Of a DNA stretch of 64,000 nt, positions 24,635 to 33,954 are shown piece by piece. Origin of the DNA: Pedobacter sp. MC2016-15 (GTDB lineage Bacteria; Bacteroidota; Bacteroidia; Sphingobacteriales; Sphingobacteriaceae); NCBI RefSeq assembly GCF_026239695.1, contig NZ_JAPIVS010000007.1:186001-250000 (forward strand), given 5' to 3'. Within the stretch, counting starts at the first letter, position 1. The number at the start of each line of letters is the position of its first letter. Under the pieces are notes generated by a model that was given only the letters and a program-made list of their open reading frames with translations, made no database searches and was not told the DNA's origin. A program made the position numbers and the translations under genes.

Positions 24635-26290
24635 TTATTTTGTTTTGGTCAGGATATAAAAATCAGGATCTACTTTGAAGCTCGCATCAGTTACACCATC
24701 TACACTGATTTCTTTCCACTGCTGTGAAGGGTAGATGAGTGTAAATACATCTGGCTTTAATGAAACTTTTACAGGCATATCAAAGCCTTCTACTACATTG
24801 TCCCAGCGATACGAAAGCTTGTTTCCGGTAATCTGATAAGTCAGTACAGGAATCTTAATCGTTCTGAGGTACTGATCAAAAACCTTGTTCAATTTAAGCC
24901 CGCTTTTTTCGGAGATATAATTTTCTATCTGGGCTGTCGTAACTGTCTGATGATAAAATTGCTGGTTTAAGCCGCGTAAGATGGACCTGAATTTCTCATC
25001 ATTGCCAATCAGCTGTCTGATCGTATGGATCATATTTGCGCCTTTAGGATACATATCTCCTGAGCCCTCTTTGTTCACATCATAAGAAGATATGACAGGA
25101 ATATCATTGCGGATAATTTTCCTGATCCCCTGCACATATTCAGATGATGCTTTCTTACCATAATAGCTTTCCAGGAACAAAGGCTCTGAGTAGTTGGTGA
25201 AACTTTCATGTATCCACATATCAGCAACATCTTTATTGGTGATATTATTTCCGAACCACTCATGACCACTTTCATGTACGGTGATGAAGTCGAACTTTAG
25301 ACCCCATCCACTGCCCGAAAGGTCTTTGCCCAGGTAGCCCTGCTTGAACTGATTTCCATAAGCTACAGCGCTCTGGTGTTCCATACCCAGATGCGGAGCC
25401 TGTACCAGCTTGTATCCATCTTCATAAAACGGGTAAGGGCCAAACCAGTGTTCAAAAGATTTGAGCATGCGTTTCACATCGGCATCCCAGTGCGGTTTTG
25501 CGAGGAGGCTATCTTGTTTGAGCGACCAGTAGTCGATGCTCAGGTTTCCTTTTTCTCCCTGGTACTGATCTGTCCAGTGTGCGTAGTCGCCAATGTAAAA
25601 AGTAACATCGTAATTGTTGATAGGATTGGCCACAAACCAGTTATACTGCTGATAACCGTCAGGCTTGTCTTTGATACTTCTCAGGCGCCCATTGGAGATC
25701 TCTTTTAATTCTTTAGGCACACTGATACTGATCATCATACTGTCTACCTCATCACTCAGGTGGTCCTTATTTGGCCACCATGAACTTGCTCCCAATCCTT
25801 CACAGGCAACGGAAGCCCATGGTTTACCGTTTTTATCTTTTGTAAAGATAAATCCACCATCCCAGGGTGCCTTCACGGCAATAATAGGCTTTCCTGAGTA
25901 ATAAACCTTAAAGCTATCTTTTTTACCCTTTTTAATGGTAGCCGGGAACGTAACAAAGACGGCGTTAAATTCTCTGGTGTATGCCAGTTTTTTGCCTTTG
26001 TACTCAATCTTATCGACCTGCAGATTGCTGAAAAGGTCGAACTGAAGTTTTGTAAAGTCTGATACTGCAGTAAAATTAAAGGTATTACTGCCATCAATGC
26101 TGTGCTGATCTAAATCAATTTTCACATCAAGATGGTAATAGTTGATATCGTAACAACTGCGTAATGGACTGAGCTGTCCTCGTAAACTATCGGCACGGCT
26201 GAATGTATCTTTAGGCTGTAGTAATTGTGCCTGAGTGCTTAACATAGTGATGCAAAGCAGTGTAATGCTGTAAAATATTCTTTTCATCAA
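24635..26290 (-). CDS. M1 family metallopeptidase (aminopeptidase N-like), secreted
   Basis: 551 residues with a signal peptide (to about residue 22, STQAQ). The N-terminal beta-sandwich of M1 peptidases (CYDINYYHLDVKIDLDQHSIDGS) is followed by the catalytic thermolysin-like domain. Zinc ligands are H339 and H343 in HESGHEWFG and E362 in HESFTNYSEP; E340 is the catalytic base. The exopeptidase signature GMEN is replaced by GMEHQSAVAYG, which is common in Bacteroidota members. The protein is shorter than E. coli PepN because the C-terminal helical ERAP-like domain is missing and only a beta-domain follows. It probably degrades peptides in the periplasm. Confidence 0.9.
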   Translation of the reverse strand: MMKRIFYSITLLCITMLSTQAQLLQPKDTFSRADSLRGQLSPLRSCYDINYYHLDVKIDLDQHSIDGSNTFNFTAVSDFTKLQFDLFSNLQVDKIEYKGKKLAYTREFNAVFVTFPATIKKGKKDSFKVYYSGKPIIAVKAPWDGGFIFTKDKNGKPWASVACEGLGASSWWPNKDHLSDEVDSMMISISVPKELKEISNGRLRSIKDKPDGYQQYNWFVANPINNYDVTFYIGDYAHWTDQYQGEKGNLSIDYWSLKQDSLLAKPHWDADVKRMLKSFEHWFGPYPFYEDGYKLVQAPHLGMEHQSAVAYGNQFKQGYLGKDLSGSGWGLKFDFITVHESGHEWFGNNITNKDVADMWIHESFTNYSEPLFLESYYGKKASSEYVQGIRKIIRNDIPVISSYDVNKEGSGDMYPKGANMIHTIRQLIGNDEKFRSILRGLNQQFYHQTVTTAQIENYISEKSGLKLNKVFDQYLRTIKIPVLTYQITGNKLSYRWDNVVEGFDMPVKVSLKPDVFTLIYPSQQWKEISVDGVTDASFKVDPDFYILTKTK

Positions 26291-26398
26291 AGGGGGTAAT
26301 TGATCTTAAAGGTTAAATATAAGGCTTGCATTTCTTTTTTATCGTAAGCTGATAAGATTTATATTTCATTTACCTTTATCGCGATAAATACTATATGC

Positions 26399-28090
26399 AT
26401 GATGTCGCCTGATCAACAGCTTACAGGGAAGCCCCTGACAGCACAACATACCCAATGGTTATACCTCTTTATCGGTATTGCTGTTCTCGTCAATTTTACT
26501 GGTTTGTTCGTTCCGGTGATGGGACCGGACGGTGCTTTATACGGATCAATAGCTAAAAATATAGCACAACATAATAATTTTGCAGATTTGTATGTACAGG
26601 GGAAAGACTGGCTGGATAAGCCGCATTTTCCTTTTTGGGTCACGGCCGTTTTCTTCCAGGTCTTCGGAGTAGCTGCGTGGTCATATAAATTGCCGGGAAT
26701 ACTTTTTATGCTGCTCGGGGCATTTTATACCTATAGATTTGCGAAAGACCTGTATGGTAAACAAGTGGGACTCTGGGCAGCGCTGATTTTACTCACCGCC
26801 CAGCATATCCTCATCTGTACCATGGATGTACGTGCCGAGCCTTACCTGACGGGCCTGATCATTGGAAGTGTGTATCACTTCTATAAATCACTGGGAAAAA
26901 AATGGTTTCTCCACCTGGTAATGGCCTCTTTGTTTGCTGCCTGTGCAGTGATGACCAAGGGTATCTTTGCCCTGATTCCTATTGCCGGTGCCATCGGCGG
27001 TGATCTGCTGATCAGGAAGGACTGGAAGATGGTCTTCAACTTCCGCTGGCTGCTGGCTGCAATTCTGGTGCTCATTTTTATTCTGCCGGAGTTATATACA
27101 CTCTATACACAATTTGATCTTCATCCTGAAAAGGTGGTGTTTGGGCACCAGAATAATTCGGGGCTCAGGTTTTTCTTTTGGGACAGTCAGTTTGGCCGTT
27201 TCTTTAATAATGGCCCCATCGTAAAATCCAAGGGCGACCCTACATTTTTCCTGCATACTATTCTCTGGGCATTTCTGCCCTGGTGCCTCCTGTTTTATAC
27301 GGCACTGTACCAGTATTTCCGTAAACATGTCAGACAGCCAAAGCTTGCAGAGTGGTTCTGCGTTTCGGGTTCGCTGCTTACCTTACTGATATTCTCGGTC
27401 TCCAAGTTTCAGTTGCCATTTTATATCGTGATTGTATTTCCTTTCTTTTCGATTTTATGTGCACAATACCTGGTAAACCTGAAAATTGAAAGTTCAATAA
27501 AAGCTATCCGCATTACGCAGCTGATCGTCTGCAGTCTGATGGTATTGCTGGTCATTCTGTTACATTATTTCTTCCAGCCGGAAAATATTCCGCTGCTATG
27601 CTGGCTATTGCTGATCCTGGCTGTACTTTTATTTGTAGTGGTTAGCAAGACGGCTGCGAATGGCAGGTTCAGGATCTTTTTCCAGTGCTGCACAGTGGTC
27701 TTCTTCGTGAATATCTATTTCAACCTGGCTTATTACCCGGCGTTATTGAAGTACCAGGCCGACAGCGAAGCGGCTTTCTGGGTCAATGCCAATAACCCTG
27801 AACATCTACCCGTCGTCCAAACGCGCATCGGCTTTGGCTACGGACTGGATTTCTATTCGGATGCTCCCTTGTATTTCCTCCATCCGGGAGAGGAAAAGCT
27901 GTTGCCGCCAAAGCCTTATATCCTATATGGGGAGAAGGAATTTATTGATCAGTATGTTCCGGGAGGGGCGGCACTAAAGCCCCTGAAAACCTTTGATAAT
28001 TACCGCATCAGCAGGCTCAAAGCAAAGTTTATCAACCATGCCACGAGAAAAGAAACCCTGTCTAAAACTGAATTTGTACTGATCCGATAA
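26399..28090 (+). CDS. ArnT/PMT-type glycosyltransferase, integral membrane
   Basis: 563 residues of the GT-C glycosyltransferase fold. There are about twelve hydrophobic segments. The first long periplasmic loop carries the acidic residue of the active site (VMGPDGALYGSIAKNIAQ, about 39-56) and then DWLDKPHFPFWVTA, the classical PMT_2 pattern. The DVRAEPYLTG segment resembles the second conserved region. A C-terminal soluble domain (about 470-563) faces the periplasm. It should transfer a sugar from a polyprenyl-phosphate donor to lipid A, protein or another envelope acceptor; the acceptor cannot be told. Two consecutive start codons (26399, 26402) are possible. Single-gene unit. Confidence 0.85.
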   Translation: MMSPDQQLTGKPLTAQHTQWLYLFIGIAVLVNFTGLFVPVMGPDGALYGSIAKNIAQHNNFADLYVQGKDWLDKPHFPFWVTAVFFQVFGVAAWSYKLPGILFMLLGAFYTYRFAKDLYGKQVGLWAALILLTAQHILICTMDVRAEPYLTGLIIGSVYHFYKSLGKKWFLHLVMASLFAACAVMTKGIFALIPIAGAIGGDLLIRKDWKMVFNFRWLLAAILVLIFILPELYTLYTQFDLHPEKVVFGHQNNSGLRFFFWDSQFGRFFNNGPIVKSKGDPTFFLHTILWAFLPWCLLFYTALYQYFRKHVRQPKLAEWFCVSGSLLTLLIFSVSKFQLPFYIVIVFPFFSILCAQYLVNLKIESSIKAIRITQLIVCSLMVLLVILLHYFFQPENIPLLCWLLLILAVLLFVVVSKTAANGRFRIFFQCCTVVFFVNIYFNLAYYPALLKYQADSEAAFWVNANNPEHLPVVQTRIGFGYGLDFYSDAPLYFLHPGEEKLLPPKPYILYGEKEFIDQYVPGGAALKPLKTFDNYRISRLKAKFINHATRKETLSKTEFVLIR

Positions 28091-28139
28091 CAGAATTGCA
28101 ATAAACCTTTTTTGATGCTTTATTTGTTGGACGGTTTAT

Positions 28140-28147
28140 TAACTTTG
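28140..28147 (+). promoter_or_regulatory. Candidate -7 element (TAACTTTG) upstream of lpd
   Basis: TAACTTTG fits TAnnTTTG and would start transcription about 17 nt before the lpd ATG. The nearest upstream TTG (28112-28114) leaves a 25-nt spacer, longer than usual. Confidence 0.4.
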
Positions 28148-28167
28148 CTCAACAAAATTTTTCATAT

Positions 28168-29574
28168 ATGCAATACGACGTCGTTATTATTGGTTCTGGT
28201 CCTGGTGGTTATGTAAGCGCAATCAGATGTGCTCAATTAGGCTTAAAAACAGCGGTTATAGAAAAGTATAAAACTTTCGGAGGTACCTGCCTTAACGTAG
28301 GTTGTATCCCTTCAAAGGCATTGCTTGATTCTTCGGAACACTATCACAATGCTGCGCACACTTTCACTACTCACGGTATCGAGCTGAAAAACCTGAGCGT
28401 AAATATGCCACAGATGATTGCCCGTAAAAATGATGTGGTTGCTCAAAATACTGCAGGTATCACTTACCTGTTTAAAAAGAATAAAATTGACAGTTTCGAA
28501 GGGGTGGGATCTTTTGTGGATAAAAACACAATCAAGATCACTAAAACTGACGGAACTACTGAAAATATCACTGCAAAAAATGTGGTTATTGCTACAGGTT
28601 CAAAACCAACAGCACTGCCATTTTTGCCAATCGACAAAAAACGTATCATCACTTCTACTGAAGCGCTGAATATTACTGAAGTGCCAAAAACAATGGTTGT
28701 TATTGGTGGTGGTGTAATCGGTCTTGAGCTTGGATCAGTATATGCACGTTTGGGTACCAAAGTATCTGTAGTTGAATATTTACCTTCCCTGATTGCTACA
28801 ATGGATGCTGGACTGGGCAAGGAACTGCAGCGTGTACTGAAAAAATCACTGGGTATGGAGTTCTTCATGGGACACAAAGTTACCGGTGCTGCTACCAAAG
28901 GTAAAACGGTTACTGTTTCTGCACAAAATGCCAAAGGCGAAGATGTGAAACTGGAAGCTGATTACTGCATTGTGGCTGTAGGTCGTACGGCATACACTGC
29001 TGGATTAGATCTGGAGGCTATCGGTATCAAAACTGAAGAGCGTGGTAATAAGATCCCTGTAAATGCACATCTTGAAACGTCTGTTCCGGGAGTATTTGCA
29101 ATTGGTGATGTGATCACTGGTGCTATGCTTGCTCACAAAGCAGAAGATGAAGGGGTATATGTTGCGGAGTACATCGCAGGACAAAAACCACATATCAATT
29201 ATAACCTGATTCCTGGAGTAGTGTATACCTGGCCTGAGGTAGCTTCGGTAGGTGCTACTGAAGAACAGTTAAAAGAAAAAGGAACTAAATACAAATCAGG
29301 ATCTTTCCCTTTCAAAGCAAGTGGACGTGCCAAAGCAAGTATGGATACTGATGGTTTTGTGAAGGTACTGGCGGATGAGACTACGGACGAGATTTTGGGA
29401 ATCCATATCATCGGACCACGTGCTGCTGATATGATTGCTGAAGCTGTTGTTGCTATGGAATACCGCGCTTCTGCTGAGGATATCGCAAGAATCTGTCATG
29501 CACACCCAACTTATACTGAGGCTTTAAAAGAAGCAGCAATGGCGGCTACTGCTAACAGGGCAATTCATATTTAA
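28168..29574 (+). CDS. lpdA: Dihydrolipoyl dehydrogenase (E3)
   Basis: 468 residues of the pyridine nucleotide-disulfide oxidoreductase family. FAD is bound by IIGSGPGGYVSAI, and the redox disulfide is C41/C46 in GGTCLNVGCIPSK. The NAD site is VVIGGGVIGLELGSVYARLG, and the second FAD contact is VFAIGDVITGAMLAH. The C-terminal dimerisation domain provides the active-site H446-E451 pair (AHPTYTEALKE). It reoxidises dihydrolipoamide for the 2-oxoglutarate complex encoded at 18764-22811 and for other 2-oxoacid complexes. The T-rich 3' region is followed by an unusual hairpin. Confidence 0.96.
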   Translation: MQYDVVIIGSGPGGYVSAIRCAQLGLKTAVIEKYKTFGGTCLNVGCIPSKALLDSSEHYHNAAHTFTTHGIELKNLSVNMPQMIARKNDVVAQNTAGITYLFKKNKIDSFEGVGSFVDKNTIKITKTDGTTENITAKNVVIATGSKPTALPFLPIDKKRIITSTEALNITEVPKTMVVIGGGVIGLELGSVYARLGTKVSVVEYLPSLIATMDAGLGKELQRVLKKSLGMEFFMGHKVTGAATKGKTVTVSAQNAKGEDVKLEADYCIVAVGRTAYTAGLDLEAIGIKTEERGNKIPVNAHLETSVPGVFAIGDVITGAMLAHKAEDEGVYVAEYIAGQKPHINYNLIPGVVYTWPEVASVGATEEQLKEKGTKYKSGSFPFKASGRAKASMDTDGFVKVLADETTDEILGIHIIGPRAADMIAEAVVAMEYRASAEDIARICHAHPTYTEALKEAAMAATANRAIHI

Positions 29575-29615
29575 TCTGTTGCATATCGCTTAAAGGAGTT
29601 TTTCCTGGCTTCGCT

Positions 29616-29700
29616 AAAAAAAGCATCATACTATATTCCGTCTGCATTAATTTGCTCCGCAAAAGAACGCTAGGACGTCATATAGTATGATGCTTTTTTT
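29616..29700 (+). terminator. Long hairpin with conserved 31-nt core, copy 1 (downstream of lpd)
   Basis: A perfect 21-bp outer stem joins 29616-29636 and 29680-29700: seven A, GCATCATACTATAT and its exact complement, ending in a T run like a terminator. Inside, CGTC (29639-29642) pairs with GACG (29674-29677). The 31-nt core at 29643-29673 contains a 5-bp hairpin TTTGC-TCC-GCAAA and ends AAAAGAACGCTAG. It probably ends the lpd transcript. The large conserved loop is not needed for termination and is shared with copy 2. Confidence 0.8.
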
Positions 29701-29738
29701 TTAGATGATCCTGTAGCGCGGTGGCATAGAAGACCCTT

Positions 29739-29830
29739 TAAAAAAAATAAAAGGTATACAGTAGGCGGCCTAGCGTTCTTTTGCGCAGCAAATTAATGCA
29801 GCCGTCCTACTATATACCTTTATTTTTTAA
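29739..29830 (-). terminator. Long hairpin with conserved 31-nt core, copy 2 (downstream of the convergent gene)
   Basis: The stem pairs 29753-29765 with 29806-29818, flanked by A/T runs. The one non-complementary position is a C-A mismatch on the plus strand but a G-U pair on the minus strand, so the hairpin is better as minus-strand RNA. The inner stem CGGC/GCCG (29766-29769, 29801-29804) encloses a core at 29770-29800. Read on the minus strand, it equals the copy 1 core except for one base in the triloop (TGC instead of TCC). It presumably ends the gene at 29856-30680. Confidence 0.8.
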
Positions 29831-29855
29831 ACACTGAAACCCTAAGCTAAATGTC

Positions 29856-30680
29856 TTATTCCGGTATCGGCTCCTGAATCCCCGTATCAGGATAAAGTTG
29901 TGCAAGGACTTTAGCCCCAAGCTTGATCAGCCTCAGATGTTCATCAATATGACCATGCTGCACTTCTGCATTGATGTATGGAATCTTATTCTGCATGGCA
30001 TAGATCGAAAGTGAACCGTCATCTACAGCACCCTGCGACTGTAAAACGACATTAACGTTCTCCTTTTTAAGCAAATTAAAAATAGCTACTTCCGTAACCA
30101 GCAGCATATCATCATTATCCATCTGAAAGTTGATATGTACGGAATCGGCTGTGCTTTCCAGGTCATAGCCCTTTAAATAGCTGCTGATCCCAAATCCGCC
30201 ATCGGCATTATTATGCAGTGTAAAGATATATCCTGCTTTCTTTGGGTTATAAGTATTAAGGATTGTTTTTCCGGCCTTTTCAAGCTCCTGAATCACATTA
30301 TCATCCCAGATCCCATATTTCTGCAAACCTGCTTTGATACCCTTCAGTGTATAGATGCTGTTCGGGTCAGTCTGGTATTCTTCCTCATCATAGATGAATT
30401 TGTAATTCCTTACACCTCCGTACTGGCAGTCGACAATAGTTCCGCCATTATCATTGATGTAACGAAAGGCGGCCTTTACGCCAGTATCCTCATCATCATG
30501 TATAGCCAGGAAGTGAATATTCTGGTCACTGTATTTGTAATTTACAAGGTTGATATCAAGATCGCCCAAGGTGATATATGCACTATCGGTAGTCATACCT
30601 TCAAAAACCGGGGGATGCTGCGCTTTGGAGCTGAGAGCGAGGCAGCATAAAATTACTAAAGTTAAATATCTCAATGTCAT
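29856..30680 (-). CDS. Secreted protein, M14/succinylglutamate desuccinylase-like motifs, function unknown
   Basis: 274 residues from the ATG complementary to 30678-30680, which gives a clean signal peptide MTLRYLTLVILCCLALSSKAQ. An upstream in-frame ATG at 30722 would add 14 residues before it and is rejected. The mature part has FLAIHDDEDTG, QYGGVRNYKF, TDPNSIYT, FTLHNNADGG and NAEVQHGHIDEH. The HDDE, a later H in LHNN and the E in AEVQ resemble the zinc and catalytic pattern of M14 carboxypeptidase/AstE-like hydrolases, but the match is loose. It could be an envelope hydrolase acting on peptide or amide bonds. It lies downstream of the efflux operon, separated by a terminator. Confidence 0.6.
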   Translation of the reverse strand: MTLRYLTLVILCCLALSSKAQHPPVFEGMTTDSAYITLGDLDINLVNYKYSDQNIHFLAIHDDEDTGVKAAFRYINDNGGTIVDCQYGGVRNYKFIYDEEEYQTDPNSIYTLKGIKAGLQKYGIWDDNVIQELEKAGKTILNTYNPKKAGYIFTLHNNADGGFGISSYLKGYDLESTADSVHINFQMDNDDMLLVTEVAIFNLLKKENVNVVLQSQGAVDDGSLSIYAMQNKIPYINAEVQHGHIDEHLRLIKLGAKVLAQLYPDTGIQEPIPE

Positions 30681-30708
30681 ATCACAAAAAGGATTTTTGA
30701 ATATATGC

Positions 30709-30738
30709 AAAAAAGGAACCACAATTGCGGTTCCTTTT
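30709..30738 (-). terminator. Terminator of the RND efflux operon
   Basis: On the minus strand AAAAGGAACC, an 8-nt loop, then GGTTCCTTTTTT. It lies 19 nt after the stop of the RND pump gene and before the next start (30680). Confidence 0.85.
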
Positions 30739-30756
30739 GATAATTCTTAAGATCTT

Positions 30757-33700
30757 TTAATGCTGATGATCTAAATCATATTCCTTCACTTCCTTGTGAT
30801 CATAAGGCTGTACCATCAGTTCATCGATAGTGATGCCCTTTTTATTAAATCCAAGGCGATCCAGTATACGGTCAAAAATCTGGTACATTACAGGGACTAC
30901 AATCAGGGTCAGGAACAATGAACTGAGCAAACCACCAATAATTACCCATGCAAGACCATTTTTCCATTCTGCACCTGCACCACCTGCCAGTGCAATCGGC
31001 AACATACCGATCACCATGGCGATCGTTGTCATCAAAATAGGGCGTAAACGCGCATGGTTGGCAAGGATCAGTGCTTCATGAGTAGTTTTCCCTTCAGCCT
31101 TCATCTGATTCGTGAAATCCACCAGGATAATCGCGTTCTTCGCTACCAGTCCGATCAGCATGATGAGTCCCAGGATGGTAAAGATATTTAATGCGTTATT
31201 TGTTAACGATAAGGCCAGCAATGCTCCGATTACCGATAGAGGGATAGAGAACATCACGACAAATGGATAAACAAAACTATCATACAGCGCCACCATAATC
31301 AGGTATACCAGGATGATGGAAGCCAGCAGCGCAATTCCGAGGGTTCCAAATCCGTCTCCCTGATTTTCAGCATCACCCGCCCAGACATAACTTACGCCTA
31401 CAGGTTTTCTCAGCTTTCCGGATTTCTCCAGTTTGAGCAGCTCCTCCTGGAATTCAGCAACGATGGTACCTGTTGGGCGGCCGATCGACTGCGCACGCAC
31501 GGATACCGAAGTACTTTTATCTCTGCGTTCCAGCTGACTTGGTCCGGCGCCTTCAGTGATCGCAGCGAACTGCGTCAGCTTAACCTGTTTGCCCTCGCTG
31601 TTCATAAAGATCAGGTTTCTCACGTCATCGATATTCTTACGGTTGAAATCCTGGTAACGGATATTGATATCGTACTCGTACTCACCTTTACGGAATTTAC
31701 CATCGGTATTGCCACTAAATGCAGTCTGCATCGTCGCACCTACCGTTTGCAGGGTAAGTCCAAGGGCAGCCATCTTATCACGGTCTACCTGCACGTTGAT
31801 CTCCGGGCTACCACTTTCTACAGAAAGCTTCAGCTCCGCAGAACCTTTGATTTTTGCCAGTACATCTTTTGCGCCTTCGGCATATTTCATTGCACTGTCC
31901 AGATCCGATCCCATTACAACCAGGTCGATAGGGGCATTCTCTGCGATACCCAGGATACTAATCGGAACCGTCTTTACTTTGGCACCCACCAGGTATTTGG
32001 ATAACTCTCGACTTACCTTTGTAGCGTAGATACTCGAGTTATCTGCACGCTGATCACGTTCCACGAGTTTTACGTTGATCTCCGATTTGTAGGCTGTAGC
32101 CTGTGAAGCACCAAAGTCGCCACTCGATTGTCCCACCGTAGTAATCAGCTGGATAATCTCAGGTTTTTTTGATAAAAATGCTTCTGCTTTTTGAGTAATC
32201 AGGTTGGTCTGCTCAATGGAAGCATCTTTTGGCAGCTCCACCTGCACCAGGAATTCCCCTTTATCACTTTTAGGGAAAAATTCCGTTCCGATATATCCTG
32301 CAGGAATCAGACCACAGGAGCCAAAAAACATCACCAATACCAGCAGGATCGTTTTGCCTTTGTTGGCGAGCGACCACGTGAGGATGCTTGTGATCCAGAT
32401 GGTGAACTTGCGCAGCTGTGCCTCAAACCAGAGGATGAATTTTCCGAAGATATTTTTACCTTCAATCCTTTCCAGTTTACCGAAACGGGAGGAAAGAAGA
32501 GGTACAATGGTAAATGAAGAGAACAGAGATAGCAGCGTGGCAATAATTACCACAACGCAGAACTGGCGCAAAATATTGGATACCAGACCAGTGCTGATCG
32601 CGATAGGGAAGAACACCACCACAATTACCAGCGTGATGGAAACCACCGTAAAGCCGATCTCGCTCGTTGCATCGTACGCTGCACGAACCTTGTTCTTACC
32701 CATCTCCATATGGCGGTAGATATTTTCCAGTACCACAATCGCATCATCCACCAGGATACCTACCACCAGTGATAATCCCAGCAGCGACATCAGGTTGAGC
32801 GTATAGCCCAGCAGGCTCATGCCGATAAAAGTTGCAATCAGGGACGCCGGGATCGATACCATGACGATCAGTGCATTCCTGATACTGTGCAGGAAGAACA
32901 GCATCACGAACGCTACCAGAATAATCGCCAGTACCAAATCGTGGATTACCGCATCGGCAGACTCCAGGGTAAAGATAGAGCTGTCGTTGGCAATAACGAT
33001 CTTCAGGTCGTTCGCTTTATAGTCCTGCATCAGTTTCGCAATCGCCGTGTGTACCCCTTTACTCACTTCTACCGCATTGGCGTCAGATTGTTTGATGATC
33101 TGTACAGCAATCGCCCCTTTGCGGTCGATACGTGCCAGTTTTTCAACTTCTTCCTGTGCATCCCTTACATCGGCAATGTCGCCCAGGCGAATCTGGGCAC
33201 CATCTTTACCCATACTCACCACCAGGTTGCGGAGTTCATCCACGTTTTTGTATTTACCCGACAAACGGATCAGGATGTCCTGCTCCTGTGTTTTTACGCT
33301 ACCTGTAGGGAAATCCAGATTGGAAGTAAGGATAGATTGCTGCACCTGTGGTACAGACAGACCATAGCCCTGCAGTTTTCCGGCATCCAGCGATACCTGG
33401 ATTTCTCTTTCCTGGCCACCTACAAGGTTCACCTGAGCTACCCCCGTCACCCTTGAGATGATTGGGGCAATACGTTTGTCGATCAGGTCATAAAATGCCG
33501 CATCATCCATCTTTGCCGAGGCAGACATCGTGATTACCGGAAGATCGTCCAGTGAAAACTTGTTTAATGACGGCGTTTTTACATCCGTTGGCAAGTCTGC
33601 CAGTATCGAGTTTACCTTACGCTGTGCCTCGTTGAGAGAAAGATCCACATTGGCCTTGTCATTCAGCGTAATTGTTACTACCGAAAGACTTTCGTAGGAT

Positions 33701-33948
33701 ACTGCATTCAGTTTTTTAATATTTTCCATCGAAGACACTGCATCTTCAATTTTCTTTGTCACCGTATTTTCTACTTCACTTGGAGAGGCTCCGGGATAGA
33801 TCGTAGAGATAGACACTACATTATTGGAGAACTTGGGCAGCAACTCATAACTCAGAGAGAAGTAGCTCAATAACCCCATCAATGTCAGCACGGTAAACAC
33901 CACGATAACCAGTGAAGGTCTTTTGATCGATATTTCTGTTAACTTCAT
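30757..33948 (-). CDS. RND efflux transporter, inner-membrane pump subunit (AcrB/MexF-like)
   Basis: 1063 residues, the normal size for hydrophobe/amphiphile-efflux RND pumps. It starts MKLTEISIKRPSLVIVVFTVL, typical of this family, followed by a large periplasmic porter loop and TM2-6. TM4 contains the proton-relay acid pair in VGILVDDAIVVLENIYRHME (about residue 400). A second periplasmic loop and TM8-12 include GLVAKNAIILVDFTNQM and RLRPILMTTIAMVIGMLP. The protein works as a trimer driven by the proton gradient. It is the last gene of a four-gene operon with its adaptor 6 nt upstream. Substrates are unknown. Long plus-strand frames over this gene are shadows. Confidence 0.95.
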   Translation of the reverse strand: MKLTEISIKRPSLVIVVFTVLTLMGLLSYFSLSYELLPKFSNNVVSISTIYPGASPSEVENTVTKKIEDAVSSMENIKKLNAVSYESLSVVTITLNDKANVDLSLNEAQRKVNSILADLPTDVKTPSLNKFSLDDLPVITMSASAKMDDAAFYDLIDKRIAPIISRVTGVAQVNLVGGQEREIQVSLDAGKLQGYGLSVPQVQQSILTSNLDFPTGSVKTQEQDILIRLSGKYKNVDELRNLVVSMGKDGAQIRLGDIADVRDAQEEVEKLARIDRKGAIAVQIIKQSDANAVEVSKGVHTAIAKLMQDYKANDLKIVIANDSSIFTLESADAVIHDLVLAIILVAFVMLFFLHSIRNALIVMVSIPASLIATFIGMSLLGYTLNLMSLLGLSLVVGILVDDAIVVLENIYRHMEMGKNKVRAAYDATSEIGFTVVSITLVIVVVFFPIAISTGLVSNILRQFCVVVIIATLLSLFSSFTIVPLLSSRFGKLERIEGKNIFGKFILWFEAQLRKFTIWITSILTWSLANKGKTILLVLVMFFGSCGLIPAGYIGTEFFPKSDKGEFLVQVELPKDASIEQTNLITQKAEAFLSKKPEIIQLITTVGQSSGDFGASQATAYKSEINVKLVERDQRADNSSIYATKVSRELSKYLVGAKVKTVPISILGIAENAPIDLVVMGSDLDSAMKYAEGAKDVLAKIKGSAELKLSVESGSPEINVQVDRDKMAALGLTLQTVGATMQTAFSGNTDGKFRKGEYEYDINIRYQDFNRKNIDDVRNLIFMNSEGKQVKLTQFAAITEGAGPSQLERRDKSTSVSVRAQSIGRPTGTIVAEFQEELLKLEKSGKLRKPVGVSYVWAGDAENQGDGFGTLGIALLASIILVYLIMVALYDSFVYPFVVMFSIPLSVIGALLALSLTNNALNIFTILGLIMLIGLVAKNAIILVDFTNQMKAEGKTTHEALILANHARLRPILMTTIAMVIGMLPIALAGGAGAEWKNGLAWVIIGGLLSSLFLTLIVVPVMYQIFDRILDRLGFNKKGITIDELMVQPYDHKEVKEYDLDHQH

Positions 33949-33954
33949 AGTAGG

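Noticed and set aside
29616..29830. Integron attC sites or a CRISPR-like array
   Set aside because: No GTTRRRY-type boxes at the outer ends, no integrase nearby, only two copies in opposite orientation, and the conserved part is the loop rather than the ends.
31664..33456. Plus-strand frames inside the RND pump gene
   Set aside because: They lie wholly within a well-conserved RND coding region and show no family motif.
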